A stretch of DNA of 54,401 nt from Candidatus Methylomirabilota bacterium (GTDB taxonomy: Bacteria > Methylomirabilota > Methylomirabilia > Methylomirabilales > Methylomirabilaceae), in contig JACQQF010000009.1 of assembly GCA_016207095.1 (NCBI GenBank), positions 1-54,401 on the forward strand, written 5' to 3'. Under the pieces are notes generated by a model. The model searched no databases. It was not told the DNA's origin and saw only the letters and a list, made by a program, of their open reading frames with translations. Positions 9,091 through 18,004 of the stretch are shown in pieces. Positions within the stretch are counted from its first letter, which is position 1. The number at the start of each line of letters is the position of its first letter. The translations under genes were made by a program, and so were the position numbers.

Positions 9091-9609
9091 TCATGCGAGA
9101 AGTCTTGTGGCGGCTGCAAGATCGCTGGTCATCCTCCGGAGAAGCGTCCGATACCGATCCCCCGCCGGCACGAGTTCGACCGTTCGCGTCTCCAACCCGG
9201 TTTGCCGGAGGCGCACCGTCAACCGTTCCTTGGGCAACATCCTCACGCCATGCTCGGCCCACTCGATCGCCGCCACACCATCCCCTTCCAGATACTCTTC
9301 CAGACCCAAGGTAGCGAGCGCCTCCGGCGTCTCTATACGGTACAGATCGATATGATAGAGGGGAAGGCGTCCGAGATATCGGTGCATGATGGTGAAGGTC
9401 GGGCTGCTCACGTGAGCGGTTGGATCGACGCCGAGCCCTGCCGCCAGCCCTGCGACGAACACCGTCTTGCCGGATCCCAGCTCGCCGATGAGGGCGATCA
9501 GATCGCCCGCGCCGACGTGTCGACCCATTACCTCGCCCAGGGCGCGCGTCTCCTCGGGTGATGCGGAGATGCAAACGGCCGTTGGCCCCTCCGGGGGCAG
9601 GTCGATCAT
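9091..9609 (-). CDS. tsaE: tRNA threonylcarbamoyladenosine biosynthesis ATPase TsaE
   Basis: A 172-residue P-loop ATPase that works with TsaB and TsaD in t6A37 formation. Walker A is GELGSGKT at residues 42-49. It is followed by the family pattern VSSPTFTIMHRY and PLYHIDLYRIE, and by EYLEGDGVAAIEWAE, which holds the conserved tryptophan and acidic residues. The start ATG overlaps the malic enzyme stop as ATGA (9606-9609), suggesting coupling. The last 20 residues are a short non-conserved tail. Confidence 0.93.
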   Translation of the reverse strand: MIDLPPEGPTAVCISASPEETRALGEVMGRHVGAGDLIALIGELGSGKTVFVAGLAAGLGVDPTAHVSSPTFTIMHRYLGRLPLYHIDLYRIETPEALATLGLEEYLEGDGVAAIEWAEHGVRMLPKERLTVRLRQTGLETRTVELVPAGDRYRTLLRRMTSDLAAATRLLA

Positions 9610-10943
9610 TGCCGCCGGGCAAGCCCAGATCGATGCGCCGCCTGCTCCACTGCCGCCGCCACGGCCCGGTGCACCTCTATATCGAGCAACCCCGGCACCA
9701 ACTCACCCTCGGGCGCCCTGGACGCGATGGTCTCGGCCGCGGCGATCTTCATAGCGTTATCGATCGTCCGGGCGCGGGCATTCAGCGCGCCGCGGAAGAG
9801 GCCGGGAAAGGCCAGCGCATTATTCACGTACCGACCGTCCGTGGCAAACGCGGCGCCCGCGGCCAGGGCGTCCTCAGGCCGTATTTCCGGATTCGGATTG
9901 CTGAGGGCCAACACGACCTGTCCGCTGCGCACCATTTCGGGCGTGATGAGATCCGGAGAGCCGGTCGTGGCGATGACGATGTCAGCCAGCGCCATGACCT
10001 TCTCCATCGTTTCTCGGCGACCACCTGCCTCTTCCAATCGTTCCATCGCTTCCGGCTTGAGGTCATTTCCGAAGAGGCGCTTGACGCCATAGGAGAGCAG
10101 CAGCCTCGAGATCCCCGTCCCGGCGGCGCCCAGGCCGACGATTCCAATGGTCTGATCCAGCAGGGAGATCTTGGCCAGGCGACAGGCATTCAGGAGGGAC
10201 GCGAGGACCACCACCGCCGTGCCGTGCTGGTCGTCGTGCATCACGGGTATATCCAGCGCCTTATCCAGTCGACGCTCGATCTCGAAACAATCAGGCGCCG
10301 CCACATCCTCCAGATTAATGGCCCCGAAGGTAGGGGCGATCGCCTTCACCACCTCCACGAAGTGATCCACCCCCCGGTCCTCGAGCAAGATCGGCACGCC
10401 ATTGACCCCGGCCAGCCGATCCAAAAGAACCGCCTTCCCCTCCATGACCGGCATCCCTGCCACCGGGCCGATGGCACCGAGACCGAGGATCGCGGTGCCG
10501 TTCGTGACGATGGCGACCGTGTTGGCGATGGAGGTGTACTCGTGGGCCTTCTCACGATCAGCCTCGATCAGCCGGCACACCGACGCCACGCCAGGGGTAT
10601 AGACCTTTCGGAGGTCGGCAATGCTTTCCAGTGGATAGCGGCTCTTCATCCCGATCTTCCCGCCCTGATGCCGCCGCAGCACCTCGTCCACCACCTCGAT
10701 GACGATAATCCCTTCGAGCTGCGTGACCGCGCGAAGGATCTCTCGGAGATGACTCTCATCATCGACATAGATGGAGATGTCCCGGGTGTTGTGGGTGAGG
10801 CCAAGGCTCACTGTCTCGATCTCCCCCACGCTTCCGCCCTCCTGCCCGATGGCGGTGCAAAACTTCCCCAGGTAGCCGGGCGCATCCCTGATCAGGACCT
10901 TGAGCGTCTTTTCCAGCTTGTCGGCATTCTTCTCGATCTGCAT
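9606..10943 (-). CDS. NAD-type malic enzyme with N-terminal ACT domain
   Basis: A 445-residue enzyme converting malate to pyruvate and CO2 with reduction of NAD(P). Residues 1 to about 95 form an ACT-like regulatory domain (LEKTLKVLIRDAPGYLGKFC, GSVGEIETVS, HLREILRAV), and the malic enzyme core follows: DLRKVYTPGVASVC, NTVAIVTNGTAILGLG, FGAINLEDVAAPDCF, MHDDQHGTAVVV, then the Rossmann motif IGIVGLGAAGTG (about 270). The ACT domain suggests allosteric control by a small metabolite, probably an amino acid. The enzyme sits inside the nnr-tsaE cluster, overlapping tsaE by four bases and 43 bases after nnr. Confidence 0.92.
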   Translation of the reverse strand: MQIEKNADKLEKTLKVLIRDAPGYLGKFCTAIGQEGGSVGEIETVSLGLTHNTRDISIYVDDESHLREILRAVTQLEGIIVIEVVDEVLRRHQGGKIGMKSRYPLESIADLRKVYTPGVASVCRLIEADREKAHEYTSIANTVAIVTNGTAILGLGAIGPVAGMPVMEGKAVLLDRLAGVNGVPILLEDRGVDHFVEVVKAIAPTFGAINLEDVAAPDCFEIERRLDKALDIPVMHDDQHGTAVVVLASLLNACRLAKISLLDQTIGIVGLGAAGTGISRLLLSYGVKRLFGNDLKPEAMERLEEAGGRRETMEKVMALADIVIATTGSPDLITPEMVRSGQVVLALSNPNPEIRPEDALAAGAAFATDGRYVNNALAFPGLFRGALNARARTIDNAMKIAAAETIASRAPEGELVPGLLDIEVHRAVAAAVEQAAHRSGLARRQ

Positions 10944-10986
10944 CGGCGCTCCCTCAACCCCCTCCTTCGCTCTCAGCGTTCGATTT

Positions 10987-12549
10987 TCAGCTCCCCGCCT
11001 TCAGTCGCCGAATCGCATCCGGAACCTGTGCCATCACGTCAGAGGCCAGCATCGCTTCCTGGCCAACCACCTCGGCCGCCAGATCTCCGGCCACACCGTG
11101 CAGATAGACCCCGGCCCTGGCTGCCAGGCCGGGGTTCACCCCCTGAGCCAGGAGGCCTGCGATCAGGCCGGTCAGCACGTCGCCTGTCCCCCCGGTCGCC
11201 ATGCCGGGGTTGCCCGTCATATTGATCGCCACGCGCCCATCCGGGTCCACGACGAGTGTCCGTCCCCCCTTCAATACCACGTGTACCCTGAAACTGGTCG
11301 CCACCTTTTGGGCGATCGGAATGCGGTTCTGCGCCACCTCCTCTCGGCTGATGCCGAGCAATCTGGAAAGCTCGCCGGGGTGCGGGGTGAGGATGAGCGG
11401 GGCGGCGGCCTTCGCAAGTGCCTCGAGTTTCGGAGCCAGCGCATTGATGCCGTCCGCGTCCACCACCATCGGGACCCTGACCGTGCTCACCAACTCCCGT
11501 ACCAGCTCGGATGTCTCGGGGTGGTTCGAGAGGCCAGGGCCGATCGCCAGGGCCCGCTTCCCTTCCATCAGGGTCAAGATCTTACCCCAGGCGGCCAGCG
11601 CGACCGTCCGCTCCCTCGTCTCGGGCAGCGGCTCCGTCATCACCTCGGTGAGCTTCGCCTCCATCACATCGTTCAGGCTCTCGGGGACGCCAAGCGTCAC
11701 CAGCCCAGCCCCAATCCGAAGGGCAGAGAGCGCGCACATCGCCGCGGCTCCGGTCTTGCCGGGCGAGCCGGCCAGGACCAGCACGTGGCCATAGGTCCCT
11801 TTGTGGGCGTCCGGCGCCCGCGGCTGGAATGCACCCGCAGCCTCCTTCGGTTCCAGAAGTGAGACCTCCAGGCTCGCGTCAGAAAGAAGCTGACGGGGAA
11901 GCCCGATATCCACGATCGCCACCCGCCCGGCCCACGAGGCGGCTGGGAAGAGGACGAGACCCCGCTTCGGGAGGCCAAAGGTGATTGTCAAGGTCGCATT
12001 GATGCTCGGTCCGGGAACCCCGCCCTCGTCGCTGCTAAGGCCGGATGGGATGTCCAAGGCCACGATCGGCCGCCCCGATTGATTCAGGAGATCGATCCCT
12101 TCGGCGAGCAGGCCCTTGGCGGCGCCCGTGCTGCCGGTGCCCAGGAGCGCGTCCACGATCAGGTCGGCGCTTCCGACCGCCGCGCGAATCGCCTGGAGGT
12201 CGTGGCTCGTCGTGACCTCGTGGATCGGGATCTTCAGACGTTTCACAATCTCCAGATTCGTCCTGGCATCTCCCTTTATCTCACTTCTCTTGGCGAGCAG
12301 GAAGACCTCAACGGCCGTCCCCCGGTCGAAGAGGTGGCGGGCGACGACCAGGCCATCGCCGCCGTTATTCCCCTTGCCGCACGCGATTGCGACGCGCGAT
12401 GTGCTGAGACGAGGGAACGAGCGATCCATCTCCAGGACCGCCTGAAGCCCGGCGTTCTCCATCAGAAGCAGTGAAGGAATGCCGAACTCTTCCGTCGCTC
12501 GCCGATCCAGCTCCCGCATCTGACTCGCCGTTGCGACCTTCATCTCCAT
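10987..12549 (-). CDS. nnr: Bifunctional NAD(P)H-hydrate epimerase/dehydratase
   Basis: A 520-residue repair enzyme that returns damaged NAD(P)H hydrates to NAD(P)H. The N-terminal YjeF/AIBP epimerase domain (about 1-215) has ACGKGNNGGDGLVVAR and LDIPSGLSSDEG. The C-terminal ADP-dependent dehydratase (about 225-515) has GTYGHVLVLAGSPGKTGAA, VVDADGIN, LTPHPGELSRLL and the signature NPGMATGGTGDVLTG. Length is normal for the fused form. acpS ends 24 bases upstream and the malic enzyme starts 43 bases downstream, consistent with one operon. Confidence 0.95.
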   Translation of the reverse strand: MEMKVATASQMRELDRRATEEFGIPSLLLMENAGLQAVLEMDRSFPRLSTSRVAIACGKGNNGGDGLVVARHLFDRGTAVEVFLLAKRSEIKGDARTNLEIVKRLKIPIHEVTTSHDLQAIRAAVGSADLIVDALLGTGSTGAAKGLLAEGIDLLNQSGRPIVALDIPSGLSSDEGGVPGPSINATLTITFGLPKRGLVLFPAASWAGRVAIVDIGLPRQLLSDASLEVSLLEPKEAAGAFQPRAPDAHKGTYGHVLVLAGSPGKTGAAAMCALSALRIGAGLVTLGVPESLNDVMEAKLTEVMTEPLPETRERTVALAAWGKILTLMEGKRALAIGPGLSNHPETSELVRELVSTVRVPMVVDADGINALAPKLEALAKAAAPLILTPHPGELSRLLGISREEVAQNRIPIAQKVATSFRVHVVLKGGRTLVVDPDGRVAINMTGNPGMATGGTGDVLTGLIAGLLAQGVNPGLAARAGVYLHGVAGDLAAEVVGQEAMLASDVMAQVPDAIRRLKAGS

Positions 12550-12573
12550 CCGCCCCTCACCGTACGAAGGTGC

Positions 12574-12957
12574 TCAAGACCCATCCGTCGCAATCACAAA
12601 CGCGAGGGCGTAGTCGCCGTCGTGGGTCAAGCTGACCAGCGTCCGTTTGATCCCAAGGCGGGCAGCCGCGTCCTTCGCCCGCCCAGAGAAAACCACGCTG
12701 GACGGCCGACGGCCGCCGCCCTCGATCTCCACTTCCCGCCACGCGACCCCTTGCCCCCACCCGGTGCCAAGCGTCTTGAACACCGCCTCCTTGGCGGCGA
12801 ATCGGGCCGCCAGATGCCGCTCAGGGAACGGGTGGCGACGAAACCGCTCCCGTTCCGCGGGCGTGAAGAGACGATCAAGCAACCGACCTCCGTGCCGTGC
12901 CATCGCCCGCTCAAATCGATCGATCCGAACGAGGTCGGTCCCAATCCCGATCACCAT
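12574..12957 (-). CDS. acpS: Holo-[acyl-carrier-protein] synthase
   Basis: A 127-residue phosphopantetheinyl transferase that activates acyl carrier protein by moving 4'-phosphopantetheine from CoA. It has the two family signatures: GIGTDLVRIDRFE at the N-terminus, with the metal-binding aspartate, and RFAAKEAVFKTLGTG at about residues 52-66, with the E and K of the active site. The ATG at 12955-12957 follows a GGGAGG/GGAGG purine run; a 14-residue upstream extension lacks conservation. The neighbours pdxJ and nnr match a common gene order. Confidence 0.95.
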   Translation of the reverse strand: MVIGIGTDLVRIDRFERAMARHGGRLLDRLFTPAERERFRRHPFPERHLAARFAAKEAVFKTLGTGWGQGVAWREVEIEGGGRRPSSVVFSGRAKDAAARLGIKRTLVSLTHDGDYALAFVIATDGS

Positions 12958-13029
12958 GGCCTCCCCTCCCGAACCAGATGAGAACAGTGCGAAATCCAAG
13001 GTACGAAGGACTCCTCGATCCAGCTCCTA

Positions 13030-13065
13030 TTACCCCGCACCCCGCACCCCGCACCCCGCACCCTT
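13030..13065. repeat. Heptamer array (CCCCGCA units) inside the pdxJ 3' end
   Basis: Four consecutive, almost perfect CCCCGCA units at about 13033-13063 on the plus strand. They lie in frame in the last codons of pdxJ and before acpS. This is the most regular copy of the heptamer family in the window, which suggests recent expansion. Confidence 0.85.
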
Positions 13066-13779
13066 ACTATCCATGGCAACCAACATTTCGCGGACCGCCC
13101 GCTCCACGCCCACGAGCGCGGCCCGCGCAATCACGCTGTGTCCGATATTCAACTCTTCCACCTCGGGGATGGTCGCAACCGGGCCGACGTTACGATAGTT
13201 CAATCCGTGCCCCGCATTGACCCGGAGCCCCAGTTCCCTCGCCTGCATCGTCGCTCCGATGAGTCTGGCCATCTCATTCTGCAGCGCCTTGCGATCCCCC
13301 GCCTCGGCATACATACCGGTGTGCAGCTCCACCAGCTCAGCGCCCGCGCGCGCTGAGTCTGAGACCTGCTCAGGATCAGGATCGATGAAGAGGCTAACAG
13401 CGATTCCCTCTCCCTGCAATGTCCGCACGGTCCTCGTCACGGCATCGAGGTGTCCACGAACATCCAGCCCGCCCTCTGTGGTCAGTTCCTCACGTCGCTC
13501 CGGGACCAGCGTCGCCATATCCGGTTTCAGGGCGATCGCGATCCGGATCATCTCCTCGGTAACAGCCATCTCCAGATTCAACTTGGTCTTGACGAGACGC
13601 CGGAGCAGTTCGACATCGCGGTCCTGGATGTGCCGGCGGTCCTCACGTAGATGGCACGTGATCCCGGAGGCGCCGGCCAACTCCGCCAGCATCGCCGCCT
13701 GAACCGGATCAGGCTCCTGCGCCCGCCTCGCCTGCCGGATCGTCGCGATATGATCGACATTCACGCACAGCAGGGCCAT
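13030..13779 (-). CDS. pdxJ: Pyridoxine 5'-phosphate synthase with a repeat-derived C-terminal tail
   Basis: A 249-residue TIM-barrel enzyme that condenses 1-deoxyxylulose 5-phosphate with 3-amino-2-oxopropyl phosphate to make vitamin B6. It opens [19 protein letters not shown] and contains [13 protein letters not shown] (about residues 40-52), both diagnostic, plus VELHTGMYA and NAGHGLNY. The expected end is around REMLVAMDS; after that come eleven residues, [11 protein letters not shown], translated straight from four near-perfect CCCCGCA heptamers, with the TAA just past them. The array has therefore extended the reading frame. The tail is unlikely to matter for catalysis. Confidence 0.94.
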   Translation of the reverse strand: MALLCVNVDHIATIRQARRAQEPDPVQAAMLAELAGASGITCHLREDRRHIQDRDVELLRRLVKTKLNLEMAVTEEMIRIAIALKPDMATLVPERREELTTEGGLDVRGHLDAVTRTVRTLQGEGIAVSLFIDPDPEQVSDSARAGAELVELHTGMYAEAGDRKALQNEMARLIGATMQARELGLRVNAGHGLNYRNVGPVATIPEVEELNIGHSVIARAALVGVERAVREMLVAMDSKGAGCGVRGAG

Positions 13780-13802
13780 CGACTCGCTCCGCTTATCGAA
13801 TT

Positions 13803-13831
13803 CACACTTCGCACCTCGGACCTCGCACAGC
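13803..13831. repeat. Short heptamer array between glmM and pdxJ
   Basis: About four degenerate units (CACTTCG, CACCTCG, GACCTCG, CACAG...) fill most of the 54-base gap between the glmM stop (13834) and the pdxJ start (13779). Same family as the array at 6630-6790. Confidence 0.7.
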
Positions 13832-13833
13832 CT

Positions 13834-15183
13834 TTAGCCGAGCTCCTTTTTGATCATCAGCGCAAGCTCTCGGGCCAGGCGCTCGATCGTCCGCTGCTCC
13901 TGCCCTTCCACCATCACACGAGCCACCGGCTCCGTGCCCGAGAGGCGTACCAGGACCCGCCCGGTCCCTCCCAGTCTCGCCTCTACCGATCGGACCCCCT
14001 CTTGCAGACTCGGGAGTTCCTCCAAGGCCGATCGCCGCCGCACCGGGACATTGACCAACACCTGCGGATATGACGTCATGCACGCCGACAGCTCCGACAA
14101 CCGCTTCCCCTGCCTGCGCATGATGGCCAGGACCTGAAGGGCCGTGACAATACCATCGCCAGTGGTGTTGTGCTCCAGGAAAATGATGTGGCCGGACTGC
14201 TCACCGCCCAGGGTGTACCGGTTGGCCAGCATCTCTTCCAGGACGTACCGATCCCCCACGGTGGTCCTGACGACCCTGATCTCGGCCTCGCGCATGGCAA
14301 CCTCAAAGCCAAGGTTGCTCATGACGGTTGCGACAACGGTGTCCTCGCGGAGCCGGCCCACCGCCTTGAGGTCGAGCGCGCAGAGGGCCAGGATGTGATC
14401 GCCATCGACCAACGCACCCCGTTCATCTACAAAGAGGACCCGATCGGCGTCGCCATCATGGGCAAACCCAGCGTGCGCTTTGTGTTTCACCACGGCCCGC
14501 CTCAGGGCCTCCGGGTGCAACGAGCCACAGCCTTTATTGATGTTGGTGCCGTCCGGCTGGACATTGATCGGCATCACATCCGCATTCAACTCCTTGAGCA
14601 CCGTCGGAGATACCTTATAGGCTGCGCCGTTCGCGCAGTCCACAACGACTCGCATCCCCTTGAGCGTCATTCCTTTGGGGAAGCTGTTTTTGGCGAATTC
14701 GATGTAGCGGCCAACTGCGTCGTTAATTCGGTAGGCTTTTCCGATCTCACGCGGGGCAGCCCGGATTCCGTCCACCTCTCCACTGAAGATCAACCCCTCG
14801 ATCTTTCGTTCCAGGGCATCAGGAAGCTTCAAGCCATCTCCCGAGAAGAACTTGACCCCGTTATCATCGTAGGGGTTATGCGACGCCGAGATCACCACAC
14901 CGGCGTCGGCCCGAAGGCTCCGCGTGATGAACGCGATCCCGGGGGTGGGGAGCGGCCCCACCAGGAGGACGTCCACTCCCATGGACGTGATACCAGCCGT
15001 GAGAGCCGTCTCCACCATATAGCCTGTCAGGCGCGTGTCCTTCCCGATGACAATCGCCGGCCGCTGTGTAGACCCCTTGAGAAGATGCGCGGCCGCACGG
15101 CCCACTTTCACCATGGTCTCCGGGGTCATCGGCTCCCTGTTGGCCACACCCCGAATCCCGTCGGTGCCGAAAAGCTTTCGCAT
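13834..15183 (-). CDS. glmM: Phosphoglucosamine mutase
   Basis: A 449-residue alpha-phosphohexomutase that converts glucosamine 6-phosphate to the 1-phosphate for peptidoglycan and, in most bacteria, lipopolysaccharide. It starts [15 protein letters not shown]. The phosphoserine loop [12 protein letters not shown] is at about residues 98-109, the metal loop is DGDADRVLF (about 240), the sugar-binding loop is [10 protein letters not shown] and the phosphate-binding loop [14 protein letters not shown] is near the C-terminus. The ATG at 15181-15183 matches the family's N-terminus; a ten-residue extension is possible. It follows cdaR by 41 bases, the classic cdaA-cdaR-glmM order in which c-di-AMP synthesis is linked to cell-wall precursor supply. 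Confidence 0.96.
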   Translation of the reverse strand: MRKLFGTDGIRGVANREPMTPETMVKVGRAAAHLLKGSTQRPAIVIGKDTRLTGYMVETALTAGITSMGVDVLLVGPLPTPGIAFITRSLRADAGVVISASHNPYDDNGVKFFSGDGLKLPDALERKIEGLIFSGEVDGIRAAPREIGKAYRINDAVGRYIEFAKNSFPKGMTLKGMRVVVDCANGAAYKVSPTVLKELNADVMPINVQPDGTNINKGCGSLHPEALRRAVVKHKAHAGFAHDGDADRVLFVDERGALVDGDHILALCALDLKAVGRLREDTVVATVMSNLGFEVAMREAEIRVVRTTVGDRYVLEEMLANRYTLGGEQSGHIIFLEHNTTGDGIVTALQVLAIMRRQGKRLSELSACMTSYPQVLVNVPVRRRSALEELPSLQEGVRSVEARLGGTGRVLVRLSGTEPVARVMVEGQEQRTIERLARELALMIKKELG

Positions 15184-15224
15184 CACCCTCCCCTCGACCT
15201 GGCGTCCGGACACGCCGGGCCGTT

Positions 15225-15890
15225 TCAGGACGACTGGCGCCTGCCGCCGCCGCCTATCTCAACAGACACCTGGACGGAGTCGGCTCCGTCCACTTTCACA
15301 GACTTCCCAACCGGCTCGAGAGTCGTCCAGACGGCGAAGTCACGAGACCGCCCCTCGATGCTGATGGTCGCCGTATAGACCCGGGTGACCCGCCGCACTT
15401 CGCTCTTTGGCCCTACCACACGGACACGATCCGGGCGCGCAGAGACCCGTCTGAAATAGTGCCCCGCCGCCGGCGTTCCTTCCACCCGAGCCGCAACCCG
15501 CACCTCTCGATCTGCCATCGACTCCAAGACCAACCGCACCACCTTCGGGGAGGCCTGGAGAACCTCCACCCCACGGGGGACCTGTATCTCCTCGACCCTG
15601 ACACCCACCAGATTCTCTCCCTCCACAAGCCGCGAGAGTTCGAGGTTCAGGTTCACCTCATCGGGGGGCAGGCCACCCACCAGACTCTTCGGACCGCGCA
15701 GCTTCACCGTCACCACGTCTCCCGGGTCATTGACGAGTACCATCCTCTCCGGAAGGTGTGTGAGCTTCAACGGGACCTTCAGCGTGTGATCCTCCCTCTG
15801 CTCTCCTGCAACGACCAACCAGAGCGCGAAGGCAAGACACAGGGAGAAGAGTTTGAGACCGAGGTTGCGAAACAGCCCTTCTTTCATCAT
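15225..15890 (-). CDS. cdaR: YbbR-domain regulator of c-di-AMP synthesis
   Basis: A 221-residue protein with one N-terminal membrane helix ([20 protein letters not shown], about residues 9-28) and an extracytoplasmic part with about two YbbR-like repeats ([20 protein letters not shown], then VKLRG/RVVGP-type strands). YbbR proteins modulate the diadenylate cyclase CdaA through the membrane. Firmicute versions usually have more repeats, so this is a short form. It lies 106 bases after cdaA and directly before glmM. Assignment rests on topology, residual motifs and gene order. Confidence 0.85.
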   Translation of the reverse strand: MMKEGLFRNLGLKLFSLCLAFALWLVVAGEQREDHTLKVPLKLTHLPERMVLVNDPGDVVTVKLRGPKSLVGGLPPDEVNLNLELSRLVEGENLVGVRVEEIQVPRGVEVLQASPKVVRLVLESMADREVRVAARVEGTPAAGHYFRRVSARPDRVRVVGPKSEVRRVTRVYTATISIEGRSRDFAVWTTLEPVGKSVKVDGADSVQVSVEIGGGGRRQSS

Positions 15891-15996
15891 TTCTGTTTTG
15901 GAGATGCCCCGTCACCCTCCCCTTCCCCGCTCATGGGAAGGGAGCGCGAATGGGAGGTTGTCTCGTGTGCGGGTGGGCCATGACGCCGGAGGCTCC

Positions 15997-16827
15997 TCAC
16001 GGTTTGTCACGTTGCGGGGCGGCGGAGGGCACAGCGGCCTCCCTCGGCCTCGGCGCGAGAGGGCCCTCACGGCGCGGTTCCAATAGCTTGCCCAGGAACC
16101 GTCGCAATGCCGTGGCATCGAGGTCGTGACTGATGGTCCCCGCTCTGACGAGGGAGATGCTCCCGGTCTCCTCAGACACGACGACGACGAGGGCATCCGT
16201 CTCCTCCGTTAGTCCGATGGCCGCACGGTGGCGGGTCCCGAACTCCTCACCCACATCGGGATTCAGGCTCAACGGGAGGAAACACGAGGCCGCAGCCACT
16301 CGTCCGCGTTGGACGATAACTGCCCCGTCGTGCAACGGCGAGCCGGGATTGAAGATCGATTCCAGCAGTCGCTTCGACAAGGTCGCGTCAATTCGTACGC
16401 CGGACTCGATAGAGTCGGAGAGCTTCGTCTCCCGCTCCAAGACGATGATTGCTCCGATCTTCTTGGCGGCCAAGGAGCTGACAGTTCGAACGATCTCGTC
16501 GATCATGTGCGCCTCCTCGTGTCTGGCGAAGGCGCGAAGGAGTCGGGAGCGGAGCCCGAAGCTGGCCAGGGCGCGTCGGAGTTCCGGCTGGAACAGGATA
16601 ATGATCAGGAGAAACCAGACCCCGAGGAGGTTCTGCAGGACCCAGTTGACCGTCAACAGACCGCCCCTAAGCGCGATCCTTGAGGCAAAGTAGACGAGTA
16701 CCAGGCCCAAGATCATTTGAACGGCTTTCGTCCCCTTGAACATCAGTAATAGCTGATAGACCGCGAACGCCACGATCACGACGTCCACTGCGTCGATCCA
16801 CCTGAACTGGGCAATGCTCGCCCACAT
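15997..16827 (-). CDS. cdaA: Membrane diadenylate cyclase CdaA
   Basis: A 276-residue enzyme making c-di-AMP from two ATP. Three N-terminal hydrophobic segments (about residues 13-35, 38-58 and 63-82) anchor it. The DisA_N catalytic domain follows, with LHDGAVIV (DGA motif, about 180) and GTRHRAAIG (RHR motif, about 213), both intact. The start is ATG at 16825-16827 with GGAGGGG about eight bases upstream. That ribosome binding site lies in the end of the inverted-repeat element at 16829-17001; an in-frame extension to 16968 is translated repeat and should not be annotated. The proline-rich C-terminal 30 residues look disordered. Confidence 0.95.
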   Translation of the reverse strand: MWASIAQFRWIDAVDVVIVAFAVYQLLLMFKGTKAVQMILGLVLVYFASRIALRGGLLTVNWVLQNLLGVWFLLIIILFQPELRRALASFGLRSRLLRAFARHEEAHMIDEIVRTVSSLAAKKIGAIIVLERETKLSDSIESGVRIDATLSKRLLESIFNPGSPLHDGAVIVQRGRVAAASCFLPLSLNPDVGEEFGTRHRAAIGLTEETDALVVVVSEETGSISLVRAGTISHDLDATALRRFLGKLLEPRREGPLAPRPREAAVPSAAPQRDKP

Positions 16828-16828
16828 G

Positions 16829-17001
16829 CTAGTGCCCCTCCAAGCATTTCGTCCTAAATTGGGGGGCATCTTGCCGATCCAAGAAACGAGCATAGCAAGG
16901 CGCGGCCCCCGGGGCCAACCGAGACGTACGATATCGGTACGTCGCAGGGAGGACTCCGGGGGGTGCAACGCCGCTAGGCGAAGTTAATTGGACCGGCACT
17001 T
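16829..17001. repeat. Inverted-repeat element, family A (about 170 bp), between folP and cdaA
   Basis: The ends read CTAGTGCCCCTCCAA and TTGGACCGGCACTTA, imperfect inverted repeats. The interior contains AACGAGCATAGCAAGGCGCG, a partial palindrome around CGTACGATATCGGTACG, and CAACGCCGCTAGGCGAAGTT. The same order recurs at 42954-43128. It exactly fills the folP-cdaA gap: the right end overlaps the folP TAA, and the left end stops one base before the cdaA ATG. No transposase is inside, so it behaves like a MITE or palindromic repeat. Confidence 0.88.
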
Positions 17002-17905
17002 ATGCCCTCCTGATCGCGTCCAGCATCCTAACCAGACGGACGGTAGGCCGGACATCGTGGACCCGGACGAAGGCCGCGCCCTGCAGCACCGCCGACGCAA
17101 CGCAGGCCGCCGTTCCCTCCACGCGCTCATCAACCGGCAGGTCCAGGACCTTCCCGATAAACGACTTGCGCGATGGGCCGATCATGATCGGCCTCCCCAG
17201 ACTGTGAAACCGCGACAGGTGCCGAAGCAGGACCAGGTTATCCTGCAGCCGCTTCCCGAACCCCAGGCCCGGGTCCACGACGATCGCCTCCGAGTCAATG
17301 CCCATCGCCTCGGCAAAGGCCACGCGTTCTCGCAGAAACGACAGGATCTCCCCCACGGCATCGTCGTAGGATGGGTTGATCTGCATATCAGGAGGGGTCC
17401 CCTTCATATGCATGATGACGAGACCGGCACCGAACTTGGCCACGGGCTCTGCCAGAGCGCCCTGCCCACGCACGCCGAGGATGTCATTGATGATCTCTGC
17501 GCCCTCATCCAAGACGACCCTCGCCACCTCCGGCTTGTAGGTATCGACCGAGAGAGGTATCGTAAGCCGTGTCCGGAGGCGGCGGAGGACCGGAAGCAAC
17601 CTCCCAAGCTCCTCCTCCTGCGACAGCGTCATGGCGCCCGGACGGGTTGATTCGGCGCCAAGCTCCAGGATATCGGCCCCCTCCTCGGCCATTCGCACTC
17701 CTTGCTCGACGGCCGTCCCGGAATCGAAGAAGCGCCCGCCGTCGGAGAACGAATCCGGGGTGATGTTCAAGACTCCAACAACCAAGGTCTTTTCGGTCAA
17801 ATCCAACACGTGACCCCGACAGCGGAAGCGCTTGGGCCCGGTGGAGAGCGAGGGTGTTGCGTCGCTGCTGTGAGTCACGGATTGCCTCGAGCGGAGTTCC
17901 AACAC
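17000..17905 (-). CDS. folP: Dihydropteroate synthase
   Basis: A TIM-barrel enzyme of folate synthesis joining 6-hydroxymethyl-dihydropterin pyrophosphate to p-aminobenzoate. Signatures: VVGVLNITPDSFSDGGRF (about residues 42-59), ADILELGAESTRPG, SVDTYKPEVA, IINDILGV, LVIMHMKGTP and MIGPSRKSFIG. At 301 residues with the GTG start at 17905 it has about 25 more N-terminal residues than E. coli FolP; the true start may be internal. The TAA stop touches the inverted-repeat element. It sits between ftsH and cdaA, as in many Deltaproteobacteria-like genomes. Confidence 0.95.
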   Translation of the reverse strand: MLELRSRQSVTHSSDATPSLSTGPKRFRCRGHVLDLTEKTLVVGVLNITPDSFSDGGRFFDSGTAVEQGVRMAEEGADILELGAESTRPGAMTLSQEEELGRLLPVLRRLRTRLTIPLSVDTYKPEVARVVLDEGAEIINDILGVRGQGALAEPVAKFGAGLVIMHMKGTPPDMQINPSYDDAVGEILSFLRERVAFAEAMGIDSEAIVVDPGLGFGKRLQDNLVLLRHLSRFHSLGRPIMIGPSRKSFIGKVLDLPVDERVEGTAACVASAVLQGAAFVRVHDVRPTVRLVRMLDAIRRA

Positions 17906-18004
17906 GCGATGTGATGGCGGGCGAGACCGGCGGGGGATGTGGGAGAAAAGAACGCCCCAAGCGCATCCGCCTGAGGCCCATGACGAGATGCGGAGTGCAA
18001 CCCC

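Noticed and set aside
16828-16968. 47-codon N-terminal extension of CdaA
   Set aside because: It is translation of the inverted-repeat element; the real start has a ribosome binding site at 16827.
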